The translations under genes were made by a program, and so were the position numbers. A DNA stretch of 64,000 bases from NCBI GenBank assembly GCA_963575745.1, contig CAUYUJ010018565.1, positions 37,501 to 101,500 on the forward strand, given 5' to 3'. The stretch's first letter is position 1, and each line of letters opens with the position of its first letter. Below, piece after piece: positions 1 to 10,401 of the stretch. This DNA comes from Prorocentrum cordatum (lineage: Eukaryota; Sar; Dinophyceae; Prorocentrales; Prorocentraceae). Below the pieces are notes generated by a model that did no database searches, was not told the DNA's origin, and was given only the letters and a program-made list of their open reading frames with translations.

Positions 1-345
1 CCCCACATTTTCTGGGTTTCTGTCTTCCCCCCCACACTTCCTATATTTTCCACATTTTCTTCGGAATCGACGATTCATTGTGCCTGTGTTTTTCCCCCTC
101 CTGAGATTCGGGGAGACGTAAGACTCGGGTACGGGGGGCTCTGGTTGGCCTGACGGAGGCCATCATAAAAATGGCGAGACCCAATCTGAAATTTGACGCG
201 AGCTCCCGCTGCAGACATCCAACGAAAACTGGCCCGTCAAAATCCAAGACGCGCTCGTCAAAAAACGTCGGCAAACCCGAGTTCCGGCTTACTCGAGTCT
301 TACGTCTCCCCGAGAGATGCATCCCCCCCGAACGCTGCCCCTCGT
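1..345. repeat. Dispersed repeat copy, interrupted by a MITE
   Basis: Bases 1-107 and the sequence after 318 match the stretch at about 33330-33475: shared pieces include CTGGGTTTCTGTCTTCCCCC, a GATCGACGAT-like segment and GCCCCTCG. Here the repeat is split by the element at 108-313; the copy at 33.4 kb is uninterrupted. No coding signal is seen. The repeat starts at or beyond the window edge. Confidence 0.6.
108..313. mobile_element. MITE, 206 bp, TCGGGG termini, 5 bp TSD
   Basis: The two ends are 24 bp inverted repeats (108-131 and 290-313) that match at 23 of 24 positions and begin TCGGGGAGACGTAAGACTC. A perfect 5 bp target duplication GAGAT lies at 103-107 and 314-318. The interior has no transposase frame, so the element is non-autonomous. 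It shares its TCGGGG end, TSD length and an internal GAGACCCAA segment with the elements at 16.3, 26.1 and 36.3 kb. I do not know a named superfamily with this combination. Confidence 0.8.
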
Positions 346-497
346 TGCAGGACCGCAGCCCGGCTCTCCGACGGCCGTGCGGGAGGACCCGGGACCCCCC
401 CCCCCCTGGGGAGCCCACGCCCCCGACGGAGGCGCAGCTGCCGGCGAGCCTCCCGAGGCAGGCACGCCGCGGAGAGCCCACGGAGGCTCCACGAAGA

Positions 498-570
498 CTC
501 CTCCTCGTCCTCCTCCTCCTCCTCCTCCTCGTCCTCCTCGTCCTCCTCCTCCTCCTCCTCCTCCTCCTCT
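498..570. repeat. CTC microsatellite
   Basis: A CTC/GTC trinucleotide tract that reads as Ser, Leu or Pro runs on one strand and Arg, Glu or Gly runs on the other. There is no sign of a real protein. Confidence 0.9.
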
Positions 571-585
571 CTCGAGCGCGAAAGA

Positions 586-838
586 TACCCGTACCATTAC
601 CCAGACGGGGTGGCAAGGGGCCCTCGGGGCATCACCCCCCCTGGGTCCGGGTCGGCTCCCGAAACCACCATACATACCCGTACCTAAACGGGGTGACCCA
701 ACCACCACCCCAGCTAGGTCCGGGTATGTATGGTTGTTTCGGGCACCGACCCGTACCCAGACGAGGTGGCGGCAAGGCCGAAAACGCTCTAGCGGGCGGC
801 CCTTTTCACCCCAGCTGACCCCGGGTCCGGGTATGTTT
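586..838. repeat. Foldback element with long imperfect arms
   Basis: The core arms 641-685 and 716-760 are inverted copies, about 40 of 45 positions matching, around a 30 bp loop. Weaker pairing continues outward to about 586 and 838, where both ends carry ATACCCG. No convincing target duplication was found. It is probably a foldback or MITE-type element. Confidence 0.6.
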
Positions 839-1855
839 TGGGCTAGTGATCCTCCTCCTCCTCCTCCTCCTCCTCCTCCTCCTCCTCCTCCACGAGCGGA
901 ACGCCGCGGAGACCCCAGGAACGCCACGGAGAGCCCGCGGAGAGCCCCGCGGAGAGCCCACGAAGACTCCGGCACACCTCGGAGCCTCGGAGCCTCGTGG
1001 CCCCCACCGGAGGAGCCCGTCCTCCCCCACCGCTGCCTGATGCGCTGCGGTGGCAGACCGCGCGGTGGCCTCGCATGCCCCGACGGCCTCACACCAGGGG
1101 TGCGCCACCGCACCGACTCGCGACATCCCGGAGGCCCCGGGCGCCCGAGACGTTTCTCCGGAGCGCGACCCGAGCTCCCAACAGACAGCGCGGCCACCCC
1201 GAAGCCTCCCTGCCTCGCGTGCGGGGGCCCCCGAGCCGCCCCGGACGCGCTCCCGTCTCCTCGGCCAGCTCCGGGGCGCCCTCGCCGCCGCCCTCCGCTG
1301 CTCGGGCCTCCCCGGCAGGCGGGCGCCGCCGCCATCGCCGGCGCCGCCGACGTCCTCTCGCTGCTCGGCGGGGCTCGTCGTCGCCGTCGTCGTCGTCGTC
1401 GGGCCCAGGATCGGCGGATTCTGCCGGCTTTCGACCACGGATATACCAGCGCCGATGCTGAACTTCACCTCCCAGGAGATGCATCCGAAGCTGGGGAAGC
1501 ACACGCAGAAGCAGAAGCAACTGCACAAAGATAAACTGTTTGAGGTCTGCGCAGATCGAATGGATCGGAGCTAGGCCCCCCTCCCTGGCAAGCGGAGGGC
1601 GCCAGGGGCGGCGCCGGAGGCGCCGCCAGAGGGAGCTCAGCGCCGGTCCAAGAAATCGGCGCGGAATTCCGAAAATTTATGCTCACGGCGTCTTAGTCGA
1701 GAACATCTTCCGATACTGCTACTTCGCGGATCTCTCCCAGAGTGCGTTCCAACCAGAAGTTCGATGACATTCCAGCCGTGGACGACGAGGGCATGCAGGT
1801 GGGCCAAAGAGGCAAAAACGTGAGATCAGCGGTATTTGTACCTCTTCCTCATCTG
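839..1855. other. GC-rich stretch without a supported gene
   Basis: Holds a CTC microsatellite at 850-892 and then GC-rich sequence whose long frames overlap on both strands and agree with no motif. Bases about 1430-1500 belong to a dispersed repeat (CCGATGCTGA followed by CTCCCAGGAG) that recurs near 14320-14370 and, more degraded, near 12790-12840. Nothing else is recognised. Confidence 0.6.
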
Positions 1856-1943
1856 ATTCGTCGTCGCAGTCGTCGCAGTCGTCGTCGCCGTCGGCGTCGT
1901 CGTCGCAGTCGTCGCTGTCGTCGCTGTCGGCGTCGTCGTCGCA

Positions 1944-2020
<77 letters not shown>

Positions 2021-2056
2021 TGTCATCGTCGTCGTCGTCGTCATCGTCTTCGTCGT
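1856..2056. repeat. TCG/GTC trinucleotide microsatellite
   Basis: About 200 bp of TCG with GCA, GTC and TTG variants. Read on the minus strand it gives a poly-aspartate frame and on the plus strand poly-arginine; both are consequences of the repeat. Confidence 0.9.
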
Positions 2057-2440
2057 CGCCCCAAGCGCAAGGGTGCGGCGAGGGCCGACGGCGGATGGGG
2101 CGAGGCGGGGAGGGAGGCTCTGGCAACAGATAGGCGCGGCGGAAAACAGCAGGGCTCGGCGTCGTCAGCGCGGGCGTCGCCGTCGGCGCCTCTGTCGGCG
2201 TTGTCGATCGAGATTCCGAGGCAACTCCTGGGAGGACGTCGTAAGAACGATTCAGGGCTGCTAAGCCCGATCAGGGGGCCATTAAGCTGGACTAATCCAG
2301 AATCCCACCAGCCCTTTAGGGCGTGAGTGGTTTAGCGAGTTTCCTTTTCCAACCCCCTCCTTCCCCTTCGGGGAGAGATTTATCACTGTTCCCTTTTCAT
2401 TAGACCTGAGAGAACCCAATCAGTGGATGACATGAAAATT
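2057..2440. other. No recognised feature
   Basis: GC-rich sequence between two repeats. No gene, motif or strong repeat was seen. Confidence 0.5.
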
Positions 2441-2690
2441 GATACAATGGATCTCGAGATCGATTGTGAGATCGATAGTGGAATCGATAGTGAAGACGAT
2501 TGTAGGGTCGATCGTGAGACCGAGAGTGAAATCGGTTCAATGAGATCGATAGTGAGATCGATCGCGAGATCGCTCATGCGATCTCTAGTGAAATAGCTTG
2601 TGAGATCGATCGTGAGATCGATGGTGAGATCGATAGAGAAGTGAGTAATGAGATCGATGGTGAGACCGATCGATAAGAAGAACGACCAGG
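2441..2690. repeat. GAGATCGAT-type tandem repeat, copy 1
   Basis: Imperfect repeats of a 12-mer like GAGATCGATNGT, dense in GATC sites. The block, including its left flank with CAATCAGTGGATGA, is duplicated at about 7690-7985. Both copies share the out-of-phase run GCGAGATCGCTCATGCGATC, so they derive from one ancestor and did not arise as two separate expansions. Confidence 0.8.
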
Positions 2691-2865
2691 ATCCCGGGAA
2701 TCCGGGACTCGCCGCCCTCCGAAGTCGGCCCGGAACCCGGAACCGGGAACCCGGGAACCCAGCGTGCGACCAAAATCGACGGGAAACTTTCGCCAAATCC
2801 TTCAACTTCCGCGAGGACCCTTTCAGTGCAAGCACTGATTGGGGAATCAACACCCCCTATCCCAG
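2691..2865. repeat. CGGAACCCGG-type dispersed repeat, copy 1
   Basis: A ~120 bp segment made of GAACCCGG-like short repeats followed by AGCGTGCGACCAAAATCG and ending in AGCACTGATTGGGG. Two more copies lie at about 8235-8375 and 8545-8675. Confidence 0.7.
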
Positions 2866-2916
2866 GCGACCAGCAGCCAACCAGGACCAATGCCCCCCAC
2901 CCTCCCAACCTAGTAA

Positions 2917-4590
2917 AATTATCCTGGCGAAGGACCCAACCATATGCAGCTGTGGGTACCGCAATTGTGAATATCTTCTTCGGTGAAGCTCCCAATGGTG
3001 CCACGAAGCGATGCACTCACTGCGCGGGGGGAGCGCATGCGGACGGTCCCACTGGGGGCTTCGGCGGAGCTCCTCATGGGGTCACGAAACGCTTTACTGG
3101 GTGGGTGAAAATGCCAAATTGGGTGTGCGGGACGCATGCGGACGGTCCCAATGGGGACTTCGGTGGAGCTTCCTATGGGGCCACGAAGCGCTGTACTGGG
3201 TGGGTGAAACTGCCAAATTGGGTGTGTGGGACGCATGTGGGCGGTCCCACTGGGAGCTTCGGTCGAGCTCCCTATGGGGCCACGAACATCTTTACTGGGT
3301 AGGTGAAAATGCCAAATTGGGCTTCCGGGACGCATGCGGACGGTCCCACTGGGGGCTTTGCAGGAGCTCCTCATGGGGCCAAGAAGCACTCTAGTGGGTG
3401 GATGACATTGCCAACTTGGGGGCGCGGGACGCATGCGGACGGTCCCACTGGGGGCTTCGGTGGAGCTTCCTATGGGGCCACGAAGCGCTGTACTGGGTGG
3501 GGCAAACTGCCAAAGTGGGCGTGTGGGACGCATGTGGGCGGACCCACTGGGGTCTTCGGTGGAGCTCCCTATGGGGCTACGAAACGTTCTACTGGGTGTG
3601 TAGAAATGTTACATTGCGAGTGCGGGACGCATGTGGGCGGTTCCACTGGGGGCTTCGGTGGGGCTCCCTATGGGGCCACGAAGCGCTGTACTGGGTGGGT
3701 GACAGTGCCAAATTGAGTGTGCGGGACGCATGCGGACGGCCCCACTGGCCACGACACGCTGCAATCAGCGTGGCGGACGCATGTGGCCACCCCCATACTG
3801 GGGCCTTACGTGGAGCTCCCTATGGGGCCACGAAACGCTGTACTGGTTGTGGCGGACGCATGAGGCCACCCCCCACTGGGTGCTTCGGTGGAGCTCCCTA
3901 TGTGGCCTCGAAACGCCGTATTGGGTGCGGCAAACGCATTGGTACCCCCCATTGGGGCCCTAGGTGGAGCTCCCTATGTGGCCTCGAAACGCCGTGATGG
4001 GTGTGTCGAACGCACGTGGTACCCCCCACTGGGGCATTCGGTGGAGCTCCCTATGTGGCCACGAAACGCCGCACGGGGTGTGGCAGTCGCATGTGGTACC
4101 CCCCACTGGGGCTTTCAGTGGAGCTCCCTATGGGGCCACGAAACGCTGTACTTGGTGTGGCGGACGCATGTGGTAACCCCCCAGTGGGGCCTTAGGTGGA
4201 GCTCCTTATGGGGCAACGAAACGCCGTACTGAGTGTGGCAGACGCATGTGGTACCCCCCATTGGGACCTTAGGTGGAGCTCCCTATGTGGCCACGAAACG
4301 CCGCACTGGGTGTGAGTCGCATGTTGTCCCCCCGTTGGGGCCTTCGGTGGAGCTCCCCATGAGACCACGAAGCGTGGTACTGGCCGTGGCGGACGCATGA
4401 GGCCACACCCCAGTGAGGCCTTCGGTGGAGTTCCCTATGTGGCTTTGAAGCGCCGTACTGGGTGTGGTAGACGCATGTGGTACCCCCACTCGGGGAGGGG
4501 GCACGGGAGGAGGAAGAAGAGAGGAGGCGCGGGGACCGTTTCTTCAAAACGGAGACCCAACACCACAAGGTGGTTTGGAAACAAATATCC
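2917..4590. repeat. Composite repeat A, block 1
   Basis: Three parts are visible. A leader (2917-2990) contains ACCCAACCATATGCAG and TTCTTCGGTGAAGCTCCC. An array follows with a period near 100 bp (99 bp where best kept); its unit contains GGGACGCATGCGGACGGTCC, GGTGGAGCTCCCTATGGGGC and a ACTGGGTGGGTGAAAATGCC-like end. A purine tract and a tail (about 4490-4590) with CGGGGACCGT and CAACACCACA close the block. Because the unit is close to a multiple of three, long frames stay open on both strands; they are not taken as genes. Confidence 0.85.
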
Positions 4591-5722
4591 GGACGAAAAA
4601 CCCAACCGTACGCAGCTGTGGGTGCCGCACATGTGACGATATTCATCGGTGAAGCTCCCGATCGGGTCACGAAGCGCTGGGCCGTCGCTCGAGCTTCGTA
4701 TGGTGCCACGAAACGTTGTACGGGTTGCGGACGCATGCGGGCGGCGCCACTAGGACCTTCGGCAAGGCCCCTTTTATGGGGCCACGAAACGCTGTACTGG
4801 GTGGGTGAAACGCAAGGAACAAGGGCTGTACTGGGTGGTGGCTGGGTGGTGTCGGACGCATGCGGGCGGTGCCAGTGGGACCTTCGGTGGGCCTCCCTAT
4901 GGGCCACGAAACGATGTACTGGGTGGGCGAAACACAGGGAGCCAGGGCTGTGCTGGGTGGTGGCGGACGCATGCGCCACTGGGACCTTCGGTAGTGCCCC
5001 CCATAGGGCCACGAAGCGCTGTATTGGGTGGGGTGAAACGCAGGGAGCAAGGGCTTTGCTGGGTGGTGGCGGACGCATGCGGGCGGTGCCATTGGGACCT
5101 TCGGTGGGGCCCCCTACGGGGTCACGAAACGATGTACTGGATGGGTGAAGCGCAGGGGGCAAGGGCTGTGCTGGTTGGAGGCGGACGCATGCGGGCGGTG
5201 GCATTGGGAGCTTCGGCGGAGCCCCCTATGGGGCCACGAAGCGCTGTACTGGGTGAAACGCAGGGAGCAGGGGCTGAGTTGGGTGGTGGCGGGCGCATGC
5301 GGGCAGGGTTCCACTTTGGGTGGTAGCGGACGCATGCGGGCGGTGCCGCTGGGACCTTCGGTGGGGCCCCCTATGGGGCCACGAAGCGCTGCACTGGGTG
5401 GGTGAAACGCAGGGAGCAAGGGCTGTGCTGGGTGGTGGCGGACGCATGCGGGCAGTGCCACTGGGACCTTCGGTGGGGCCCCCCATAGGGCCACGAAACG
5501 CTGCATTGGGTGGGTGAAGCGCAGGGGGGCAAGGGCTGTGCTGGGTGGTGGCGGACGCATGCGGGCGGTCCCACTGGGGGCTTCGGTAGAGCTCCGAATG
5601 GGGCCACGAAGCGCTGTGCTGGGTGGGTGAAGCGCATGGAAGAAGAAGGACGGAAGGGGGAGGGGGAGGAGGGGGAGGAGGAGAGGAGAAGAGGAGAAGA
5701 GGAACGCGGGGACCGTTTTCCT
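4591..5722. repeat. Composite repeat A, block 2
   Basis: Same plan as block 1, joined directly to its tail: a leader at 4591-4660, an array whose units carry an extra CAGGGAGCAAGGGCTGTGCT segment, a purine tract at 5633-5712 and a CGCGGGGACCGT tail. The insertion inside the unit makes this block a distinct subfamily. Confidence 0.85.
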
Positions 5723-7565
5723 CTTCAACCCAAACATATGAAGTTGTGCGTGCCGCAATTGTGAATACCTTCTTCGGTGAAGCTCCCTATGGGGGCCACG
5801 AAGCGCTGCGCCGGGCGGGAGGGGGCGCATGCGGGCGGTAGCCCTGGGGCCGTCGGTGAAGCTCCCTATGAGGCCACGAAACGCTGTACTGGGCTGGCGA
5901 AAATGCCAAACTGAGCATGGTGGACGCATGCGGGCGGTCCCATTTGGGGTTTCGGCGGAGCCCCCCATGGGGCCGCGAAGCGTTGGGTGTGGGGGGCGCA
6001 TGCGGGCGGTCCCGCTGGGGGGTTCTGTGGGGCTCCCTATGGGGCCACGGCGAAGCACTGCACTGGGTCGGCGAAAATGCCAAATTGGATGTTGGGGGGG
6101 CGCGTGCGGGCAGCCCCACAAGAGGCGTCGATGGAGCTCCCTGTGGAGGACGCATGCGGGCGGTCCCACTGGGGGCTTCGGTAAAGCTCCCTATGGGGCC
6201 ACGAAGCGCTGTACTGGGCGGGCGAAACTGCCAAATTGAGCATGGTGGACGCATGCGGGCGGTCACATTGGGAGCCGCGGAGCGCTGTGCTGGGTGGATG
6301 ACACTGCCAAATCGGGTGTGGAGGACGCGCGCGGACGGTCCCATTGGGGGCTTCGGTGGGGCTCCCTATAGGGCCACGAAGCGCTGCATTGGGTGGGTGA
6401 CAATGCCAAGTTGGGTGTGGGGGACGCATGCGGGCGGTCCCACTGGGGGCTTCGGTGGAGCTCCCTGTTGGGTGGGTGGAAATACCAAAGTGGATGTGGG
6501 GGACGCATGTGGGCGGTACCACTGGGAGCTTCGGTGTGTACTGGGTGGGTGAAAAAACCAAATGGGGCGTGGGGGAATGTGCGGGCGGTCCCACTGGGGG
6601 CTTCGGTAGAGCTCTGGGGCCACGAAACGCTGTACGAAGTGTGCGAAACTGCCAAATTGGATGTGGGGGACGCATGCGGGCGGTCCCACTGGGGGCTTCG
6701 GTGGAGCTCCCTATGGGGCCACGAAACGCAATGCTGGGTGGGTGACAATGCCAAGTTGGGTGTGGGGGACGCATGCGGGCGGTCCCACTGGGGGCTTCGG
6801 TGGGGCTCCCTACTGGGCCACGACACGCTGTACTGGGTGAGCGAAAATGCCAAATCGGATGTGAGGGGCACATGTGGGCTGTACCACTAGGGGTTTCGGT
6901 GGAGCCCCCAGGGGGTCACGAAGCGCTGTGCTGGGTGGGTGAAAGTGCCAAATTGGGCAAGGGGGACGCATGCGGGCGGTCCCACTGGGGGCTTCGTGGA
7001 GCTCCCTATGAGGCCACGAAGCGCTGTACTGGGTGGGTGACAATGCCAAATTGGGCGTGGGGGATGCATGCGGGCGGTCCCGCTGGGAGCTTCGGTGGAG
7101 CTCCCTATGAGGCCACGAAGCGCTGTACTGGGTGGGTGTAAATGCCAAGTTGGATGTGGGGGGCGCATGTGGGCGGTACCACTAAAAGCTTTGGCAAAGT
7201 TCCCTATGGGGTCACTAAGCGCTGTACTGGGTGGGTGAAAATGCCAAATTGGATGTGGGGGACGTATGCAGGCGGTCCCACTGGGGGCTTCGGTGGAGCT
7301 CCCTATTGGGCCACGAAACGCTGTACTGGGTGAGTGAAAATGCCAAATTGAGAGTGGGGGGTGCATGCGGGCGGTCCCACTGGGGGCTTCGGTGGAGCTC
7401 CCTATGGGGCCACGAAACTCTGTGTTGGGTGGGTGAAACGCATGGAAGAAGGAGGAGAGAGGGGAGGAGGGGAAGGAGGAGAAGAGGAGAGGAACGCGGG
7501 GACCGTCTCTGCAAAACGAGGATCCAACACCACAGCATGGTTGGAAACAGTACGAACATACACTT
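5723..7565. repeat. Composite repeat A, block 3
   Basis: Leader at about 5723-5790 with CAAACATATGAAGTTGTG, then roughly sixteen units of the ~100 bp repeat, some shortened, to 7437, a GGA-rich tract at 7440-7497, and the tail with GGGGACCGTCTCTGCAAAAC and CAACACCACA. Confidence 0.85.
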
Positions 7566-7689
7566 TGGGGCAAAATCTTGGGTCGTGCTCGTGGGCCCGG
7601 CGAGCACTTTGTTTTTTGACCAGGACGGCGGGGATGCCAACAGATTACCTGTCTCGTGCAAGGTCACCATCCAGGTCAGAATTACACCT

Positions 7690-7985
7690 GAGAAAACCTC
7701 AATCAGTGGATGATTTGAAAATTGATACTATGGGTCTTGAGATCGATTGTGAGATCGATAATGAGATCGATAGTGGAATCGATAGTGAGGAAGATGTAAG
7801 GTCGATCGTGAGACCGAGAGTGAAATCGGTTCAATGAGATCGATAGTGAGATCGATCGCGAGATCGCTCATGCGATCTCTAGTGAGACCGCTTGAAAGAT
7901 CGATTGTGAGATCGATTGTGAGTTCGATGGTGAGATCGATCGTGAAATCGGTAATGAGATCGATAGTCAGACCGATCGATAAGAA
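7690..7985. repeat. GAGATCGAT-type tandem repeat, copy 2
   Basis: Second copy of the block at 2401-2690, with the same order of variants and the same flanking CAATCAGTGGATGA. It is followed, as in copy 1, by CGATCGATAAGAA and GACCAGGA. Confidence 0.8.
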
Positions 7986-8690
7986 AATCGACCAGGAACC
8001 CAGGAACCTCGCCGCCTTCCGAAATATTTGGAGTCCCGAATCGGTGCGGTGACCTCGAAATCCCCCAAGACCTCACCGCACGGTCCATCACCGCATGGTC
8101 TTAGGACCTCGGATGCCCCAGTCGCCCGAGACGTCCTCGGAGAACGACCCGAGCCCCAAAACCGTGCGGTGACCCCGAATCCCCACCGACTCACCGCACG
8201 GTGTGGTCACCGCCTCGTTTGGGGACCCCCGAAAATTGGCCCGGAACCCGGAACCGGGAACCCGGGAACCCCGAACCGGGAACCCGGGAACTCAGCGTGC
8301 GACCAAAATCGGCGGGGCACTTTCGCCAAAATCCTTCAACATCCGCGAGGACCCCGTCAATGTAAGCACTGATTGGGGAACATTGAATGAGATCCGTAAT
8401 GAACTCGACAGTGAGATCGTTAGTGAGATCGATAATTGACCATCGGCCCGGAACCGATGATCAAGAACCCGGGAACCCGGAACCGGGAACCTGGGAACCA
8501 GTGAGATCCGTAATGAACTCGACAGTGAGATCGGTAATGAACCATCGGCCCGGAACCAATGACCAAGAACCCGGGAACCCGGGAACCCAGCGTGCCACCA
8601 AAATCGGCGAGGTACTTTCGCCAACTCTAGCAACATCCGCGAGGACCCCTTCAGTGCAAGCACTGATTGGGGAGACACAATACAACATGC
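7986..8690. repeat. CACCGCACGGT repeats and CGGAACCCGG repeat copies 2 and 3
   Basis: 8038-8225 holds several copies of the CACCGCACGGT motif in both orientations. About 8235-8375 and 8545-8675 are copies of the ~120 bp segment at 2730-2865, each ending in CACTGATTGGGGA. Between them (8376-8544) are short GAGATCGNTA and CCGGGAACC repeats. No gene. Confidence 0.6.
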
Positions 8691-9130
8691 ACTTCGCGGC
8701 TAAATCTGGATCATGTGCGGCCAGCCCGCGACCACTGTCTGTTTGACAAGGACTGCGGGGGTGCTGGCACATTGCCTGCTGTGTGCAGCCCACCAAACAC
8801 CAAGATGGCCTCCCCGCCGCGATTGTGCACTGGTTTTCGACAAGGATGGTGGGGGCCGGCAAGGATGGTGGGGGCAGACATGGTTCCCGATGTGTGCTGT
8901 GACGTGCACGGGCGCACCTGGCACACTCTGCGCGTGCCCCGGACGTGGCGCACCAGGCGCGGCTGGACCATGCGGCACACATGGCGCACGTGGAGCAAGT
9001 TGCGCATCTGGCGCGCGAGGCGTGCCTGGCACGTTTGGGCCCCAGGGGTGCCTGGCGCACCTGGAGCGCCTGGCACGCGTGGCGCACCTCGCCCCACGGC
9101 GCACATGGGGTCTGTATTGGTTCCCAGTAG
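8691..9130. repeat. GC-rich GGCGCACCTGG minisatellite region
   Basis: Degenerate short repeats around GGCGCACCTGG fill about 8910-9110 and give collagen-like Gly-x-y frames. A TTGACAAGGANNGNGGGGG-like motif occurs three times (near 8744, 8840 and, degraded, 7617). There is no independent support for a protein. Confidence 0.5.
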
Positions 9131-9414
9131 CTTCCCATCCATAGACGACCGCTGAACCTGCTAAGGCCCTGGTATTTCGTATGTGCTGGGAGGGCGGGCG
9201 GGAATGAGCGAGACAGCTTGCGGGCGGGGGGAGTGAACTGACCCCTCCCCCTGCCCCTGGTCCCTGGATCTGGACGGAGCGCTCCGCGAGGTGTCAAAGC
9301 ATCCAAGATAGCCTCGGCGAGAAGGCCAACATCGTCCATTGTACTGCCGTTATGGACCCACTCTGGAATCCTAGGGGGGACCCCTGATTGAGCACCCCCA
9401 TCTTTGATCGAACG

Positions 9415-9612
9415 TCTCCAAGATGGCTCCAAGATGGCCCCCAAGAGGCGCCCAGGACGCCCCGAGAGGCCTCGAAGATGCCCTCAATATGCCTCCAAAT
9501 GGCTCCCAAGAGACCCCCAAGAGGCCCGAAGAGGCCCCCCCGAAAGGCACCCAAGATGCTTCAAGAGGCCCCCAGGACCGCCAGGACGCACCCCAGACGC
9601 CCCAACAGGTCT
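9415..9612. repeat. Degenerate CCAAGATGG/CAAGAGGCCC tract 1
   Basis: Tandem-like run of 10-11 bp words of the form CCAAGANGGC or CCAAGAGGCC. The same word class fills tracts near 17.6, 21.2, 31.0, 36.7, 39.8, 59.3, 60.6 and 61.3 kb, always with the AAGA words on the plus strand here. The minus-strand frame reads Leu-Gly-x-Ser-Trp-Gly repeats. Confidence 0.7.
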
Positions 9613-9619
9613 ACAACAA

Positions 9620-10124
9620 GCTTTCGAATTAGCCTGACGAGGGACCCAACCATGTGCAGGTGTGAATACCGCAATGGTGATGCACTTTTTCGGTGGCGAT
9701 CCCTATGAGGCAACGAACCGTGACAGGGGTGCGCCAAAATGAGTGACGTGGTACACAACGCGAACGAAAACGATTGATCTGAGTACGTAGGAAGACTGAG
9801 CGCGGGTGAATCTGAACGCGAATGTATATGACTGCGAACGAATACGCGTGCGAGCGAGTCTACGTGCATGAATGCGAGTATGACGAAGCATGGTGAAAGT
9901 GTACATGAATGTCAATAGTTTGAGAATGACTGCTAGTTTGAGAATGACTGCTGCTGAGTATTCGTGACGATGGGCGTGGCCTCCCACGACTCCCCGACGG
10001 CATCGCCCGCGCGCCGCGACGCCAATGTCGGCGCGCCCCCCCGCGAGGATCGCGCCCGCTTCCTCCCCTTCTTATACTCCCTCTTAGCCCGCGTACTCAA
10101 AAGTCCAAGGCTGCGGGCGCAGCG
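9620..10124. other. Orphan composite-A leader and low-complexity GAACG sequence
   Basis: About 9620-9730 matches the leader of composite repeat A (ACCCAACCATGTGCAG, then TTCGGTGGCGATCCCTATG) but no array follows. 9731-9960 is GAACG/GAATG-rich, and an 18 bp word TAGTTTGAGAATGACTGC is repeated exactly at about 9915-9951. No gene. Confidence 0.5.
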
Positions 10125-10397
10125 CAGCGCGGAGTCCCCGCGACGCGCGCAGGTCGCCCGGGAGGGGTCCCAGCGACGCGCGCGGGTCGCCCGCTGCGCG
10201 GAGCAAAGAGAGCTAGCTGGCTGGCTGATAGCGGGCAAGGCTCTTACCGCTGGGCAGAGCGACGACGGGCGAGCGAGGCGCTGGGCAGAACGCAGCACGG
10301 AGTCCCCGCGACGCGCGCTGGTCGCCCCGGAGGAAGGTCCCAGCGACGCGCGCGGGACGTCCGCTGCGCGGAGCAAAGAGAGCTAGCTGGCTGGCTG
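10125..10397. repeat. Direct duplication of ~104 bp, 168 bp apart
   Basis: Copies at 10125-10227 and 10293-10397 share CGGAGTCCCCGCGACGCGCG and the exact end GCGGAGCAAAGAGAGCTAGC. The second copy runs straight into block 4 of composite A, so it may mark that block's left junction. Confidence 0.75.
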
Positions 10398-10401
10398 GGA
10401 C

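Noticed and set aside
2919-7573. Multi-hundred-codon frames on both strands in composite repeat A
   Set aside because: They follow from a unit length near a multiple of three and lack of stop codons in the unit; both strands are equally open and no domain is recognisable.
8700-9155. Collagen-like Gly-x-y protein
   Set aside because: Both strands give similar Gly/Pro or Ala/Arg frames from GGCGCACCTGG repeats; no signal peptide, start or splice evidence.
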